Origin: Bicyclus anynana | Lineage: Eukaryota; Arthropoda; Insecta; Lepidoptera; Nymphalidae | NCBI RefSeq assembly: GCF_947172395.1 | Contig: NC_069087.1 | Span: forward strand, 17,428,889-17,492,888 | Direction: 5' to 3' | Length of the DNA stretch: 64,000 nt | In this document: positions 47,781 through 59,966 of the stretch, one piece after another | How the letters are laid out: the number at the start of each line of letters is the position of its first letter | Position numbering within the stretch: position 1 is the first letter of the stretch | Program-made: the position numbers and the translations under genes | The notes under the pieces: generated by a model | Told to the model about the DNA's origin: nothing | Database searches by the model: none | Seen by the model: the letters and a program-made list of their open reading frames with translations, nothing else

Positions 47781-48518
47781 TAATCAAAAGTGTTAAAACA
47801 TGAAAAGTTGGGTCTTTCATCATCAGTCTGCGGCAGGCGAAAGTGTCTTGTTCCGATAAGTGTTAGCGCGGCGATTGTGTACAGAAGGGACGATTACAAT
47901 GAGCCTGCGATACCACCGACACTGATAACATACGGAGCAGGGATGGGGATATATTAGCTTATCGACATATTTCACTATTTTTTTAATAGCGACCCATCGA
48001 ATTACGATAAGTTTCCCTGCTGTCGAGCGTAAAAAGATTCACAGGATTCTATGTCGATGGACATGCAAATTATTTCGCAAAGCAATTAGTTGATTGACTA
48101 GATTCGTGAAATATTTTTTTTTAATTAGTAAGTACAACTCTTACTTATACAAATAACCAAAAACTTAGACCCGATCATAATGGGTGTTTGATTAAATGAC
48201 ATCGGAGGATTTTCAATGATAATTATAAAGCAAACGATAGCTTTAGCTTTAGCTTACAGCTTTTTAAAGTTAAAACAGTTCTAAGCATCAATAGGCTAAC
48301 TTTTTATGAAAAGTATCGATACATAGTCGATATTTTATCGAAAAGATACTTGGCTTTCACTATTTATTTGCATGTTCATAATATCGGTGTTATCTCCGTC
48401 TATCGGCTATCTTCTTGTACAATGGAGCCGCTCGCCACCGTGAGACGCGATTGTTGAACTGAAGCGAAATTCGAAAAGTTATCGTAAACTTATCGTATTT
48501 TATAGGGTTCTAATAATA

Positions 48519-48829
48519 GAGCCGTGATAGCCCAGTGGATATGACCTCTGCCTCCGATTCCGGATTTCCGGTGTGGGTTCGAATCCGGTCCGGGGCATGC
48601 ACCTCCAACTTTGCAGTTGTGTGCATTTTATGAAATTAAATATCACGTGTCTCAAACGGTGAAACATCGTGAGGAAACCTGCATACAATTTTCTTAATTC
48701 TTTGCGTGTGTGAAGTCTGCCAATCCGGATTGGGCAGCGTGGTGGACTATTGGCCTAATCCCTTTCATTCTGAGAGGAGACTCGCGCTCAGCAGTGAGCC
48801 GAATATGGGTTGATATTGATGAATAATAG
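48519..48829 (+). mobile_element. SINE family 1, best full copy
   Basis: GAGCCGTGATAGCCCAGTGG, the B box GGTTCGAATCCGGTCC, GGGGCATGCACCTCCAACTT, TTAAATATCACGTGTCTCAA, GTGTGTGAAGTCTGCCAATC, GAGAGGAGACTCGCGCTCAG, ending GGGTTGATATTGATGAATAA. The cloverleaf is degenerate, so this is a SINE and not a tRNA gene. Confidence 0.9.
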
Positions 48830-49129
48830 GAAGAACGTAAGTCTTGTTGAAAAGTATTGTCAATTTTATGTCTGCCAGCAATCTTTTTCTCTGTTACAAT
48901 TGATTTTGCTTTGATTTTAAAATAAAAGGTTCTAGGTTCTCAGGCCAATGTAGGATTTTCTGCATTCTGTATCAACTTAGTAGTAGATTACACGTCTTGT
49001 AGGTTCCGCTTTCGCGTTCGCTGCGGCACTGATTTTTCTGTATTTCCTCTGGTGCGTTACAAGGTTTTTTTACACACAACTTCTTCAATATTTACAAGGT
49101 CAATTGACCTCGTACCGCAGCGAACGTGT

Positions 49130-49200
49130 TAAGTTAGCCCGCTACCATCTTAGATTGCATCGCCACTTCACATAAGATGAGATGGACCCTTCAAACCTGC
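49130..49200 (+). mobile_element. SINE family 2 3' fragment
   Basis: AAGTTAGCCCGCTACCATCT, TAGATTGCATCGCCACTT. Confidence 0.6.
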
Positions 49201-49350
49201 TGCCTCCCAAAACTACCACGGTCTAAATACCAAAGTTACTTAAATCTACTTACAGAATATTACGTAGAATAGTACTTACAGAATAGTAAGAGTTAACAAA
49301 CTTTCTAGCTATACAAAACGACGAAGCTCTAGTTACCACAGGCTCTCAAT

Positions 49351-49495
49351 CAGTGGCGTGCATAGGGTTGTTGATCAGGGTATGCACTAGTAAGACAATT
49401 TAACTAAACTGGGCAAATGTGCATGGGATAAGCATAAACAAAGCATTTGTTAGGGTATGCAGTACTTTAATGCATGTATGAAGTGTACGCCGCTA
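49351..49495. mobile_element. Short hAT-type MITE (145 bp) with 8-bp TSD
   Basis: CAGTGGCGTGCA on the left pairs with TGTACGCCGCTA on the right. Identical 8-bp repeats CTCTCAAT flank it at 49343-49350 and 49496-49503. The GGGTATGCA motif is repeated inside. Confidence 0.82.
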
Positions 49496-49503
49496 CTCTC
49501 AAT

Positions 49504-51613
49504 GTATTTAAACCAGTTATGGTGCCGTCAGCTCTAGTTTGACAGGCGTCAACGGTTTAATGACTAGGTCATCAGCTCGATGTGGAGATGTCAAGGCAAA
49601 CACCAAGATCCACGGTCAACAGTAATGTGTAAATCAAAAACACATTAGCATTAACTTGTTCTGATGGTGTTCTTCCTGTATGCACTTTGAGGACATGTTT
49701 ATTGAAATAATTTATTATTTAATTAAAGACTTGATGACTCAACTGCGTTGTCCCTGCTGGCCTATTCACTAATTTGATCTTTATTAATAACCTATTATAA
49801 TAAATATTAAATCAAATAATCATCAAGCATTATTCGTATTCCGTAAAGTCCATTTTTAACAAAAATCACAATGTCAACTGAGCAATTCTCTATTCACGGT
49901 TGTCAGTTAGCACCGGATGACATTTTTGACCACCTGGCCTATTCACTATCAACTATCTATTCTGTTTTTATTATCAACCTATTAAAATAAACATCAAGCC
50001 TGCTGTAATATCCATTTTGATCAGTTAGTATTAAATAAATAGGGAATAGAAAATCACGTGACATAAGAATTACTAATAATAACGTATATGTCCACTAATA
50101 TACCCTGAGGTCGTAACTTGACTTCTCTCATCTCTTCTCTATCTGATTTCTCTTGCTTTTCCATTCTCATCAATACTTTCACACAAGTTCATAAGTAGGT
50201 ACTCTTAAATTGACCTTTGATGAGAATTTCCTGTATTTGGTCCAGGAACGTTCGCCTTTACCTTCCTCTTCCAACATTTCACCCTCGCCTTATTAAACGT
50301 TTTTTTAGTCTCCTTCTCCATCCATCCTATTTATGTGCCCACGCCACCATCTAAGATACGATTTTGCTCTGCCACAGAATGTTTATAGATGATGGTTTTC
50401 ACTTACCATTAGATAGGTCATCTGCTTGGTCCATTATTACCTACTATGAAAAAATACATTTTACAATACTTATCAACAATATGCAAGGGACAATCTACTT
50501 GGTAGTAGTTCGACCTACATAACCTCAATTACCAAATCGCTTAGATAGTAAATTAGTACACCAGTTATTAAATTCATTTACGTGGGATCGCGATTCGTGG
50601 GCGTGGGCGCGCGGCGCGTGGGTTCGATTCCCGACCGATCACTGTTGTCATTGACGGGTATTTTAAAACAATTTTCTCACTTTTTTGATTGCCACCGCCA
50701 TCTTGTGAATACTTTTATTGTTATTTATTGACACAAATAGTACGGTTTTTATTGGTTGATTGAATTTAATAAGCATGTAAGATCGATTTGTGGGGACTTT
50801 GTAACGTAGAGTTCACGATAAGAAATTTTTGTACAATCTACACAGAATAAAGAATTTCCAGAATGAAATTCGAGAATTTCCGATGAAACGCTATTTTTCT
50901 TGAATAATATTGAAATATACTTATGCGACGCTTCGTGTCGTACTGACTCGAGAATGTATTTGTTTTTCAATTTTGTATTTGAAACAGCTACGACACCGTC
51001 GTGTTCCGTGCGCTCTGTCTGCCTATTTATTTTTAATCTATGACAATCTACTTGTCGTTAGTATCTTTAAAACAGAAAAAATAAACACCAACCAACCAAG
51101 TCCTTAAGTTTCTTGATCAGAACTAAAAACTGATTTTGACCAGAACTTTTCGTGACACAGGATATGATTAAGAACATACATACATACATATTATATTAAT
51201 ATTTGTATTTTTAAAAATAATTATCTGTACAGTAAGTTTAACAACATTTTTAATTAAATTTTTTTTATGCTTGTTTGTTTGTTATTTTTTTAATGAGACA
51301 ACATTTCCGTTTCCTACAATAAATAATAAGTAGGTAGTACAAATTATTTTTTACCGTTCCACCTTCGCATTGGGTTACGTAAATAATAAAAATACTTTGC
51401 ATTGTCGATGGTCGCGCAAATCGCGGCGCGTGGGCGCTAGGTGGCGCTAATGGGCGGCTTCCGGTGTGAACTTGACATCTTGTTCCACACTCTGTCACGC
51501 TAGTGTACTATATACTTACTATATACTACTAAGGCTGTCATAAATAAAAATACGACTACTAGTTGTGCCCTGCGGTTTCAATCGTATAATAATTTCGAAT
51601 AGGTTCATACCTA
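49504..51613. other. Intron 2 stretch, little recognised
   Basis: A B-box-like GTGGGTTCGATTCCCGACCG at 50618 suggests a decayed SINE head. Otherwise AT-rich with no coding signal. Confidence 0.45.
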
Positions 51614-51745
51614 ATGCTGGCAACCCACCGTCCCATAAGCCCTCATGCCTGTACTAACGGCTTGACATCCGATAAAACTAATTGTGTGTTGTAGCGATCT
51701 ACCAACACACTTAGGTAAGTATTGGATGGTGGGTGGCTAGCATAA
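51614..51745. mobile_element. Palindromic MITE, third relative of 27263-27445
   Basis: GCTGGCAACCCACCGTCCCA..CGGCTTGACATCCGATAAAA on the left pairs loosely with TATTGGATGGTGGGTGGCTA. The core is shortened. Confidence 0.65.
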
Positions 51746-52067
51746 CAATTATTTTATTACTCAATTTATCCAAACAAATAAAACGCTATGATGTCAAGGA
51801 CTAACTAATTAAATTACTCAATGCATGTAAAATGATCTAATTTGCCCCAGTTGTGGTTGAAAATGATAACCTCACATTACCTTCACCGATTTAGTTCACC
51901 TGAGAGAACCTGACTTAACTTCTCACAACTTGAGCGCGTTACCAACTGAGTCGTGAGGCCAAAATTTGTATAATTTATTTATCTTAACCCGCCCGCCATT
52001 CCGCATTTGAGTAGTGTGGTGAAATTTCCGTTTCCTATAAGGATGTAAGCCTGGTTTTACATCTTGG

Positions 52068-52445
52068 TAGTTATCATTATCATCATCAGCCGATGTACGT
52101 CCACAGCTGGACATAGGCCTCTTGCTCGGTCTTGAGCCGCCAGTATCCAGCGGCTCCCTGCAACCCGCTTGATGTCCTCGGTCCACCTAGTGCGGGGTCG
52201 CCATTCCAGTACCTTGGGATCCCAACGTCCTTCGGCTCTTCGAACTATGTGGCCTGCTCATTACCACTTCAGCTTCGCGACACGCTGAGCTTTGTCAGTG
52301 ACTTTGTTCGTCTGCGGATCTCCTCATTTCTGATTCGATCACGCAGAGAAACTACAAGCATAGCTCGCTCCATCGCCCGCTGAGTGATTTTGAGCCTTCT
52401 AATAAGGCCTATAGTTAGCGAGTCTCGGATGCGTAGGTCATCACT
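52068..52445 (-). mobile_element. 3' end of non-LTR retrotransposon (pseudogene)
   Basis: Same sequence family as 15446-15835: CAGCCGATGTACGTCCACAG, CGCTTGATGTCCTCGGTCCA, GTGCGGGGTCGCCATTCCAG, GGCTCTTCGAACTATGTGG, TCGCCCGCTGAGTGATTTT. No intact frame. Confidence 0.75.
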
Positions 52446-53596
52446 GATCGAAGACTTTCGACTTCAGGCACTGAGGAATTTTGGACGTTTTTATGGAAGT
52501 AGGCTTGTCAAATAAAAGTACAGTCCGACATTGTCTCAGTTGGTAACGTGTTTCTATATGTATAAATATAATATTAACTTCACAGGGTTGTCCTTCGTTA
52601 TACCTTATTATCTGGTCGTTGAAGTAGAATTTGAATGAGTTTTTTTGGCGTTTCAACACAAGTCAATTAACACATTTACAATCTCGAAGGAAACACGTTT
52701 TGGCAAAACTAGTATCCGAGCTGTACTTGGACCGGTTGTGTTAGACTTAGTGACGTCATTGTGTTTGCTTATTCTTTAAATATTTCGCCAAGGTTCAAAT
52801 GCTTACCATATCATAAGTGTTTATATTACTGCGCAGAATTTAAACAAAAAGAAACATTAAAACTTGTTACTTAAGGTTGTATTTGGCCAGATCTTGTCGT
52901 TTCGCATTTCTGCAAACGACAGGATTTTGTGTGTGATGAGTTATAAATATTATTAACCTCTACCAAAATGAATCTATTTACACATTACGAATACATTCCT
53001 GTTAGAATGATGGCTATAGTGATAATAGCTTAACGATTCGGATTAAACTTGCTGCACCTATTCTTAGCATAGGTCACATAGGCTGGTAGCTGCGTCTTTA
53101 AAGAGAGAATGAAAAAAGAAAAAAATACGGGTAATGTTATTTTTTTTAATTATCATATCAGGTGAGGTATTTATGGTCAAGATAAATAGTGGAATTCGAA
53201 TTTGGATAAAATCAAAATAGAGCCCTATTGGTAAAGCGTTATAAAGTTGAGCTTATAGCAAAAAGTAGAGCTAATTCAACTTGTAGCTTGTATAGCTCAG
53301 TGTTTTTTGTTTTCTTCATATTTTTAACGCTTGTCACATGTTGTACTTTTCCAAGGTGCTAAAATCCATATAAATACATAGTTTTAACGGCTTAGGTAAC
53401 AAAAAGAAAGACAGTTTGGCATTTATAATCCTATGTATTTTATCACCGAAAGCAGCCATAAAAAATCTCATTAGCAACGTGTAACAATGTAATTTAGTAC
53501 CGAGCGGAGTATGTATGAAAAGGGGTATAATTTAAGATCTACAAACAATTCATCTTGTATGTTTGTGTCGAGGCTCTGTTGTCGGAATGATGCGGA

Positions 53597-53692
53597 GAGA
53601 GTGGAGTGGAGCAGAGCCAAGTACAGTGGAGCAGAGCCAAGTAGAGTGGAGCGGAGTAGAGTGGAGTGGAGCGGAGTGGAGTGGAGTGGCGG
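53597..53692. repeat. (GGAGT)n-type minisatellite
   Basis: GGAGTGGAGC, AGAGTGGAGCGGAGTAGAGT and similar pentamer variants run for about 95 bp. Two copies of GTGGAGCAGAGCCAAGTA sit at its start. Confidence 0.9.
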
Positions 53693-54061
53693 TTGATTGG
53701 GCGCATTGAGTCCGAGTTGAAAACAGAAACATTAACGCTTCGTGCGTTGATAAAACATAAATCAATGGACCGCATCGACTGTCTGTGGGGTGACCATCTT
53801 GTCTTTAATCCTTATATGATAATTAAAATTAAAATTTTATAACTTGGTTCTTCTTCTTCACCTATATTTATTGCTAGATATTTTAGACAAAGAAATGTTT
53901 TTTTCCTATTTTAAGTAATCATATTTGGAACACAAACTACCTACTAACTTACACGAGGTACCTTAACGCAATGACATGAAATTGCATCCATACCATTTTG
54001 AATGACATTTAAGCAACAACAAAAATGCTAAAAAGCAACTGTTTACAGAGTTTTATTTTAA

Positions 54062-54215
54062 ATAGCGGGATGCTCGTAACTTCGTCCACGTAAAATTTAG
54101 GGGATAAGCAACCAAGAACTTTTCGGAGATAGAAAGTAGACTATATGTTGTTATATATAGGATAGGATAATAGCCTCTTTTATCCTAGCCTGGACTAACG
54201 GACAGACAGTCAAAC
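54062..54215 (-). mobile_element. Decayed Helitron-like fragment
   Basis: AGCGGGATGCTCGTAACTTC, GTCCACGTAAAATTTAGGGG and a 3' GGACAGACAGTCAAA segment resemble the 3'-terminal GCGGACG..CTTCGTCCGCG hairpin region in inverse orientation. Confidence 0.4.
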
Positions 54216-55791
54216 ATTTAAAAAAAGCTTGTTTATGTTTTGGTATCGTGTAAATAACATTAAGGACTTAAGACGACTTTAAAATCATAGACAGACACTA
54301 TATTATTTATATACATTGATAATTATTATTACACGTTGTTTGTTGAACAATATTCGGCTTCCTTTTTTATATACATTTAATTGTAAATACATATTTTATG
54401 AAATCTCTGTAAGGAATTGGTCGCTTGGTCACCCTACAGTTCCATAGCGCCACATATTAGGGTCGACTTTGATGCGCTCGCACTCCTCCAGAAGCGTCAT
54501 TTATTCCGATTTCATGCGCGAACGCAGGGTCAATGACCTCTTCACATATGTTACTCTTACAAGTGCACATTTGTTCGAACCCTGATTTCTTTATTGGCAT
54601 TGCGAGACGCGACCCTGCTCTGGCGCTTGATTAAGTGACTTATCGCTATGACTTGAATGTTGTCTGTCATGCATTGCTCTCGGCTGTACGACTTATCTAT
54701 ACATCAACCACATCAAGGTCTTTATTGTATTGCTGTGGTATTTATAATGTATATTTTACAATACAATTCTGTACCGCAAAAGGTAGAGATCTTTGAAGGG
54801 CTCACTTTGGGGTAAGTCTGTCTATTTTTCTGTACGTTTGTCTCTGTGTCTTCTACGCTTGACTAAGACCCTTTTTCTTTATACAAGCGTAAAATAATTC
54901 AGTTGAATTTTATAATATAAAAATTTGCAGATCAGAAATCCTTGAAAAACCTGATTGGAAGTCTATTATGTTTTTTTTAGTTAACAGTCAAACGATAAGA
55001 GACGAAGTGAGGACAACTGATGAAAAAAGCCAAATTGCACACTTAACGAATACACGGTACCTACTCGAAAATTAATCTGCTATTTGACTCAGTTTGGTTT
55101 GAATATTTGCTGGACAAGAAGGATTTGTATTCCATCTTTGCAACTCTCATGGGAATAAAATGGTCGCAGTGGTTTCCCGTTGCCTTCTGCGCTAGGTCTT
55201 TTAGGGTTTATTTGGAACCCAAGGTCACTTACGGCCTCTTCTGATTTACCGTTTTCTCCTTACTCCCCTATTCCTATTTAATTACAACGTCGCTTGTTAC
55301 CAATTTCCGCTACCCACGTCGAACATTTGCCCAAACGTTATCCAAACACGAGTCACGTGCTAATAAATAAACACGACAACTCAACAAACGACGACCAAAT
55401 ACTGCAAGTGCTTGGCCAAATATTGGTGCAGAGCCAAATTTGAGCGAACTCGTCGAAAACGTCGAGTGGTCAAATGCTAACAATTTGTACGTTCGTCGAG
55501 AGCCGCCATTCCCGCCAATATTTAATGAGTAATTGAATACAGAAGAGCAAAATAACTGAACATTTTTATTGGGTACCTATTTGTGTTTGTGTTGTTTTAG
55601 GCTCCGCTTCGTTTTCAAGTGTGTTTGGATTTGGGAAGGGCTGATAGAGAGTTTTATTTAAAAAGAAGTACTTGTAGTCTAGTGGCATCGGATAGCATGA
55701 ATTTGTTTTTGATTTAACTTTTTTGTAGGCGATAGTACTTATTCAGTCTTTCACTTTCAAATTAAATGAAAAGCTGCTGATGGGAAATTAA

Positions 55792-57132
55792 TCTATACTA
55801 ATATTATAAAGAGGTAAAGTTTGTAAATTTGTAAGTTTGTAAGTTTGTAAGTTTGTAACAATTTTTTGAAATTGGGTAATCTTCGGAACTACTGGACCGA
55901 TTTTAAAAATTCTTTCACCAGTAGAATGCTACGTTATCGGGGAGTGCTATAGGCTATATTTTATATTTCTATCATATATAACTACTGAGATATCGCGGGT
56001 TTTCTCTTACAGGTCAGACCGAAAAACTTACTTATTCGCATGCGCTGCCTCAACCATTGCGTATAACTGAAATAAATGTATGGAGGCTTTTTGAACCTTT
56101 AAAAGTTCTACAAAAAAGTCCGCGACACCATATATCTATCTTTTATATTTTAGCAGATATAGTACCTTTAGTACTTTAATAAATTATTTAAATTTTAAAT
56201 TAAGGTTTACGTCATTATTTACACAACTAAACTTAAATCCTTATTAAAATAAATTATTTAATAATCACAAGGATATTATGGAGATAAGATTTGCCCTTTA
56301 CAGTATGTTAATTAGTTATATAGTTTCGGAGATAATACAAAATTTCTGAAAGTCGCAGAAATGCCGCTATATGACGCCCCGCGGCTTCAATTACGTGGTT
56401 CCCGTTCCCGTATAAATATGAGGACCAAACATAGCCTATGACACTCGCAAATAATGTAGCTTTCTATTGGTAAAAGAATTTTCCAAATCGGTCCAGTAGA
56501 TCCAGAGATTACCCCCGACAACCACACAAACTATACCTCTTTATAGTATTAGCATAGAAGTCGCTTGGGAAATTATAGTCCACCACGCACAAAAGGCTGG
56601 ACCAATTTTGCTGAGGGTAGGGATAGGATAGAGGTAGGGAAGGGGTAGGATAGAGGTAGGGTAGGGGTAATTTAGGGAAAGTGTAGGGTAGGGTAGGGTA
56701 GGGTACGGATAAGGTAAGAGTAGTGTAGGGTAGGGGCAAGGTAGAGGTAGGGGAAGGATATGGAACGTATAGGGTAGGGGAGGAGTAGGATAGGGGTAGG
56801 GTAGGGTAGGGGTAGGGTACGGGTAGGGTAGGGTTAGGATAGGGATAAGGTAGGTGTAGGGAAGGGTTAGGGTTAGCGGTAGGGTAGGAGTAAGGTAGGG
56901 GTAGGGTAGGGGTAGATTAGGAGTAGGGTAGGATAGGGTATGGATGGGTTACGGGTAGGGTTAGGGTAGGGTAAGGTGGGGGGAGGGCAGGGTTAGCGTT
57001 AGCGGTAGGGTAGGAGTAAGGTAGGGGTAGGGTAGGGTAGGGTAGGGTTGGGTAGGTTTACGAGCAGGGTAAGGTAGAGGTAGAGAAGTTTACATCAATT
57101 TTTACGCGGACGAAGTCGCGGGCGTCCGCTAG
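55792..57132 (+). mobile_element. Composite Helitron-like element with GGGTA array, copy 2 (1341 bp)
   Basis: Starts TCTATACTAATATTATAAAG after A and ends GGGCGTCCGCTAG before T. GCGGACG/CGTCCGC forms a terminal hairpin. Order: Helitron head and body (55792-56370), inverted Helitron head (56375-56560, ending GCATAGAAG), GGGTA-rich array (56612-57085), terminus. It corresponds segment by segment to 9812-11361 read in reverse, including GTCCGCGACACCATATATCT and ATGGAGATAAGATTTGCCCT. Confidence 0.75.
56612..57085. repeat. Degenerate GGGTA minisatellite array (about 470 bp)
   Basis: Long runs of GGGTAGGGTAGGGG, with GGGTTAGGGTTAGCGGTAGG variants. Many four-G-tract windows have G-quadruplex potential. 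Longer than the corresponding array at 9861-10232. Confidence 0.93.
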
Positions 57133-57289
57133 TAAATTATATTAGTAGCAATACTATAAAACGGAGGAGTTAATTTGTACGTTTAGTCTGTTTATATACA
57201 AGCTGGAATTATGTATCAATCGCATTGTATATTATGATAAGCAAATCATGAGGAATTACATTGTCTTACATTAAATTAAAGTACCACCA

Positions 57290-57420
57290 GGTTTGGTCGA
57301 CCCCCACCCATTCGCTGGATGCAGGCGGCTCAGTATCGTGATGTTTGGAAGTCCCTACAAAAGGCCTATGTCTAGCAGTGGACGTCCATCGGCTGATATA
57401 ATGATGATAATGATAATGAC
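57290..57420 (+). mobile_element. 3' end of non-LTR retrotransposon, sense
   Basis: CGACCCCCACCCATTCGCTG, GATGTTTGGAAGTCCCTACA, AAAGGCCTATGTCTAGCAGT, GGACGTCCATCGGCTGATAT and an ATGATGATAATGATAATG tail. Confidence 0.75.
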
Positions 57421-58734
57421 ATTAAAGGCTTCGGGACAAGAATTACATGGGGAAATTTTGTATGAAAGTCCATAGAAGACTTTCGAAGGTGGAATATGGA
57501 AAACCTCTATTCCATGCGCCTTTCTAGCTACTTATACCTACTTACATCACGTTATTGTTCCTAAGGTAACAATGAACAGTACCATCCTTGCATCAATCAG
57601 ACAATAACTGGGCCAATCTCCCCGCACTAAGATCACCTAAATACGTTTGCACAATAATCACATCTCGCTCATTCACATTAAGGGTCATGTTTCTCTAAAG
57701 CTAATTACTCTGGTTGCCCTCAGTACAGGATCAATTAGCAACAAGTGGGGCGAAGTCGGGGCCAATTCGTTCAACTCCGAGTGCCTCAATTGAGACCAGA
57801 TTGATGAGGTCTTATGTTGAGGAAATTATTGACTACACTCGAAAATGGATTGTTTAATGTTATGTTATGACTTCCTTACGGTAGAGCAGTTGAAGTGTTG
57901 AAAAGTTCAAGATTCGATTCCTGGCATATACTATAACGAATAAGTTTCAGCCAAACGCATGCGTTTAGTAAGAGTCATCTTAATCAGTATCAGCTTATTT
58001 TAAACGGCTCACTAGAGGAACAGTCCTCTCTACTTATAGGAGAGGGGATGAGACCCATCACACTCCTCTAAAGCGGGTTGGCGGGCCTAGGGTTAAAATG
58101 TAAAATTCTTTAACAATCACTATCAGACTGCGAGCGACGATTACAAAATTCCGAACTGCTGGCTAAAAATTTTTTTGAAAATTTGTTAAAAAAGAAAAAA
58201 AAATGTTAAAAACTACACTATAACCATACATAGTAGTTTATAATATCTATGCCATTTACATTATTATTTCCGTTTGTCTATTGACATTGAACTGTGAAAT
58301 AGGGCTCCAATGTTTTTAACTAATTATCCATAACAGAAGGGGTTCCACCCTCACAAACTAGTTTAGGCAAAAATACCTTTTATTGTATGAGGAATATGGT
58401 TTATATTTGTGTTAACATATTTAGGTATCCCACCTTTCCAAAAGTAAATTGTTATGATTTATCTTTAATGCGTTTTTGTAACACGGAAATAGCATCCACG
58501 TCAAGGTATGAACTCTGGAAGGTAATAAAGTTTTCATATTGTCGCCCTATACAAAGTTTCGTAATTTTTAACCGACTTCAAAAAAGGTTTTTCAATTGGA
58601 CCGTATATATATTTTTTCTTTGGGCAAACATATAAGGTAGGTATATTCTGTGCGGCTTTTTGTCAATACTTTAGAACACAAACATAACTTAAATTACTAT
58701 CTTTAATTATACTGAGGTGCTGGAATAGCATCAG

Positions 58735-58870
58735 AAAGCGCAGTGTTGGTCGATCAGGTTGCAGGGAACTGCTGGATGCTGATGGCCCGGGACCGTTGTG
58801 CTTGTAAGTACATGCAAAAGGCCTGTGTCCAGCAGTGGACGTCCATCAGCTGATAATGATGATGATGATG
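58735..58870 (+). mobile_element. 3' end of non-LTR retrotransposon, sense
   Basis: GGTCGATCAGGTTGCAGGGA, CAAAAGGCCTGTGTCCAGCA, GTGGACGTCCATCAGCTGAT and an AATGATGATGATGATG tail. Confidence 0.7.
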
Positions 58871-59105
58871 AATCGTACAGAGTCAGTTACTTATTAAATT
58901 TTAAAAATTAAAAATATCTAAGTTCCTTAGACATTTTTAATGTGTTCTAAAATGAATATTTTCGTAGTATAAAATATTTCTTTTGTAAACAGATATTAAA
59001 TTGCGTCCCTTTTATCGCATCCTTATATTATGACCTAGCCAAACTTAGTCATTGATAAATATCATGGGCTTACCAGTGAATTGTGGAGTGCCAGTTGCAA
59101 TGACT

Positions 59106-59160
59106 CGTCGACAATCTTGAAAATGAAAATGAATTTTATTTTCATTCTCAAGATTGTCAA
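59106..59160. repeat. Near-perfect hairpin, 24-bp arms
   Basis: GACAATCTTGAAAATGAAAA pairs with TTTTCATTCTCAAGATTGTC around a 7-nt loop, with one mismatch in the central 21 bp. Confidence 0.85.
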
Positions 59161-59302
59161 CGACCTTGAAGTTATGGGAAATGCTCCCGAGCACCCTGTA
59201 TAATAAACGTATACAAAAAATACAATTAAGGGTGAGGAACATATAAAATAAACGATAGGTGAAAAGTATCTTTTGAAGTATTTTTTGGAGTACGTTAGTA
59301 AT

Positions 59303-59583
59303 AAAAAAAATAAATAAATAAATATACTTAAACAATACACATCACTATCTAGCCCCAAAGTAAGCATACAGAGTAGCTTGTGTTATGGGTGCTAAGATAG
59401 TTGATATTATAATATTAATATACGATTATATACTACATATAAATACTTATATAATGTATAAATACACACACACACTGGAAAACACCCATGCTCATCACAC
59501 AAATATTTTCCAGTTGTGGGAATCGAACCCACGGCCGTGGATGCAGAAAGCAGGGTCACTACCCACTGCGCCACGCGGCCGTC
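59303..59583 (-). mobile_element. SINE family 4 (GGCCGCGTGGCGCAGTGGGT), near full length
   Basis: On the minus strand GGCCGCGTGGCGCAGTGGGT (A box) is followed by GTGGGTTCGATTCCCACAAC (B box), GGAAAATATTTGTGTGATGA, TAGCACCCATAACACAAGCT, CTTACTTTGGGGCTAGATAG, and a TATTTATTTATTTATT tail. The head is tRNA-like, but the remaining 200 bp and A/T tail mark a SINE. Confidence 0.88.
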
Positions 59584-59832
59584 AGATAGTATAAAGCGTT
59601 GTCTTCTCAATATTCGAGACATTTATCCAATTTATTCTGATTGGCAATTGACACAGTATGCACAAAGTGACTGCCATGGCGACATGGTCCTTTTACGGTG
59701 TTCGCTGGAGCCGAGCGATGACGTGCGGATGTCGTTGTATCGTTAATTGTTCATACACTGAATAGAAGATGAATAACGATTATTTCAATTATTTCTGATG
59801 GCAAGCAATCGAGTCAATAGACCTCAAACACC

Positions 59833-59962
59833 AAGGTCTTGAGCCGCCAGCATTCAATTGCTCTCTGTAACCTTCTTGATGTCGTCGGTCCAGTGGGAGT
59901 TGACCAAAAATGCGCTTTCTGATGCGGGGTCACCGTTCCAGCACTTTGGGACCCCAACGTTT
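59833..59962 (-). mobile_element. Non-LTR retrotransposon fragment
   Basis: CTTGAGCCGCCAGCATTCAA, TTGATGTCGTCGGTCCA, TGCGGGGTCACCGTTCCAGC. Same family as 61330-61465. Confidence 0.65.
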
Positions 59963-59966
59963 TGAC

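Larger units (their letters stand above)
52446..55791. other. Intron 2 stretch, mostly unique
   Basis: Apart from the GGAGT minisatellite and a decayed Helitron fragment, it holds AT-rich sequence with no exon, RNA gene or named repeat. Confidence 0.45.

Noticed and set aside
48519..48600. tRNA-like A and B boxes
   Set aside because: No acceptor-stem pairing and repeated elsewhere with a long shared body, so a SINE head and not a tRNA gene. The same applies to 12338, 37131, 59583 and 60010.
59045..59367. Two overlapping minus-strand frames of 96-101 codons
   Set aside because: They translate the A/T-rich tail of a SINE and a hairpin; hydrophobic low-complexity products.
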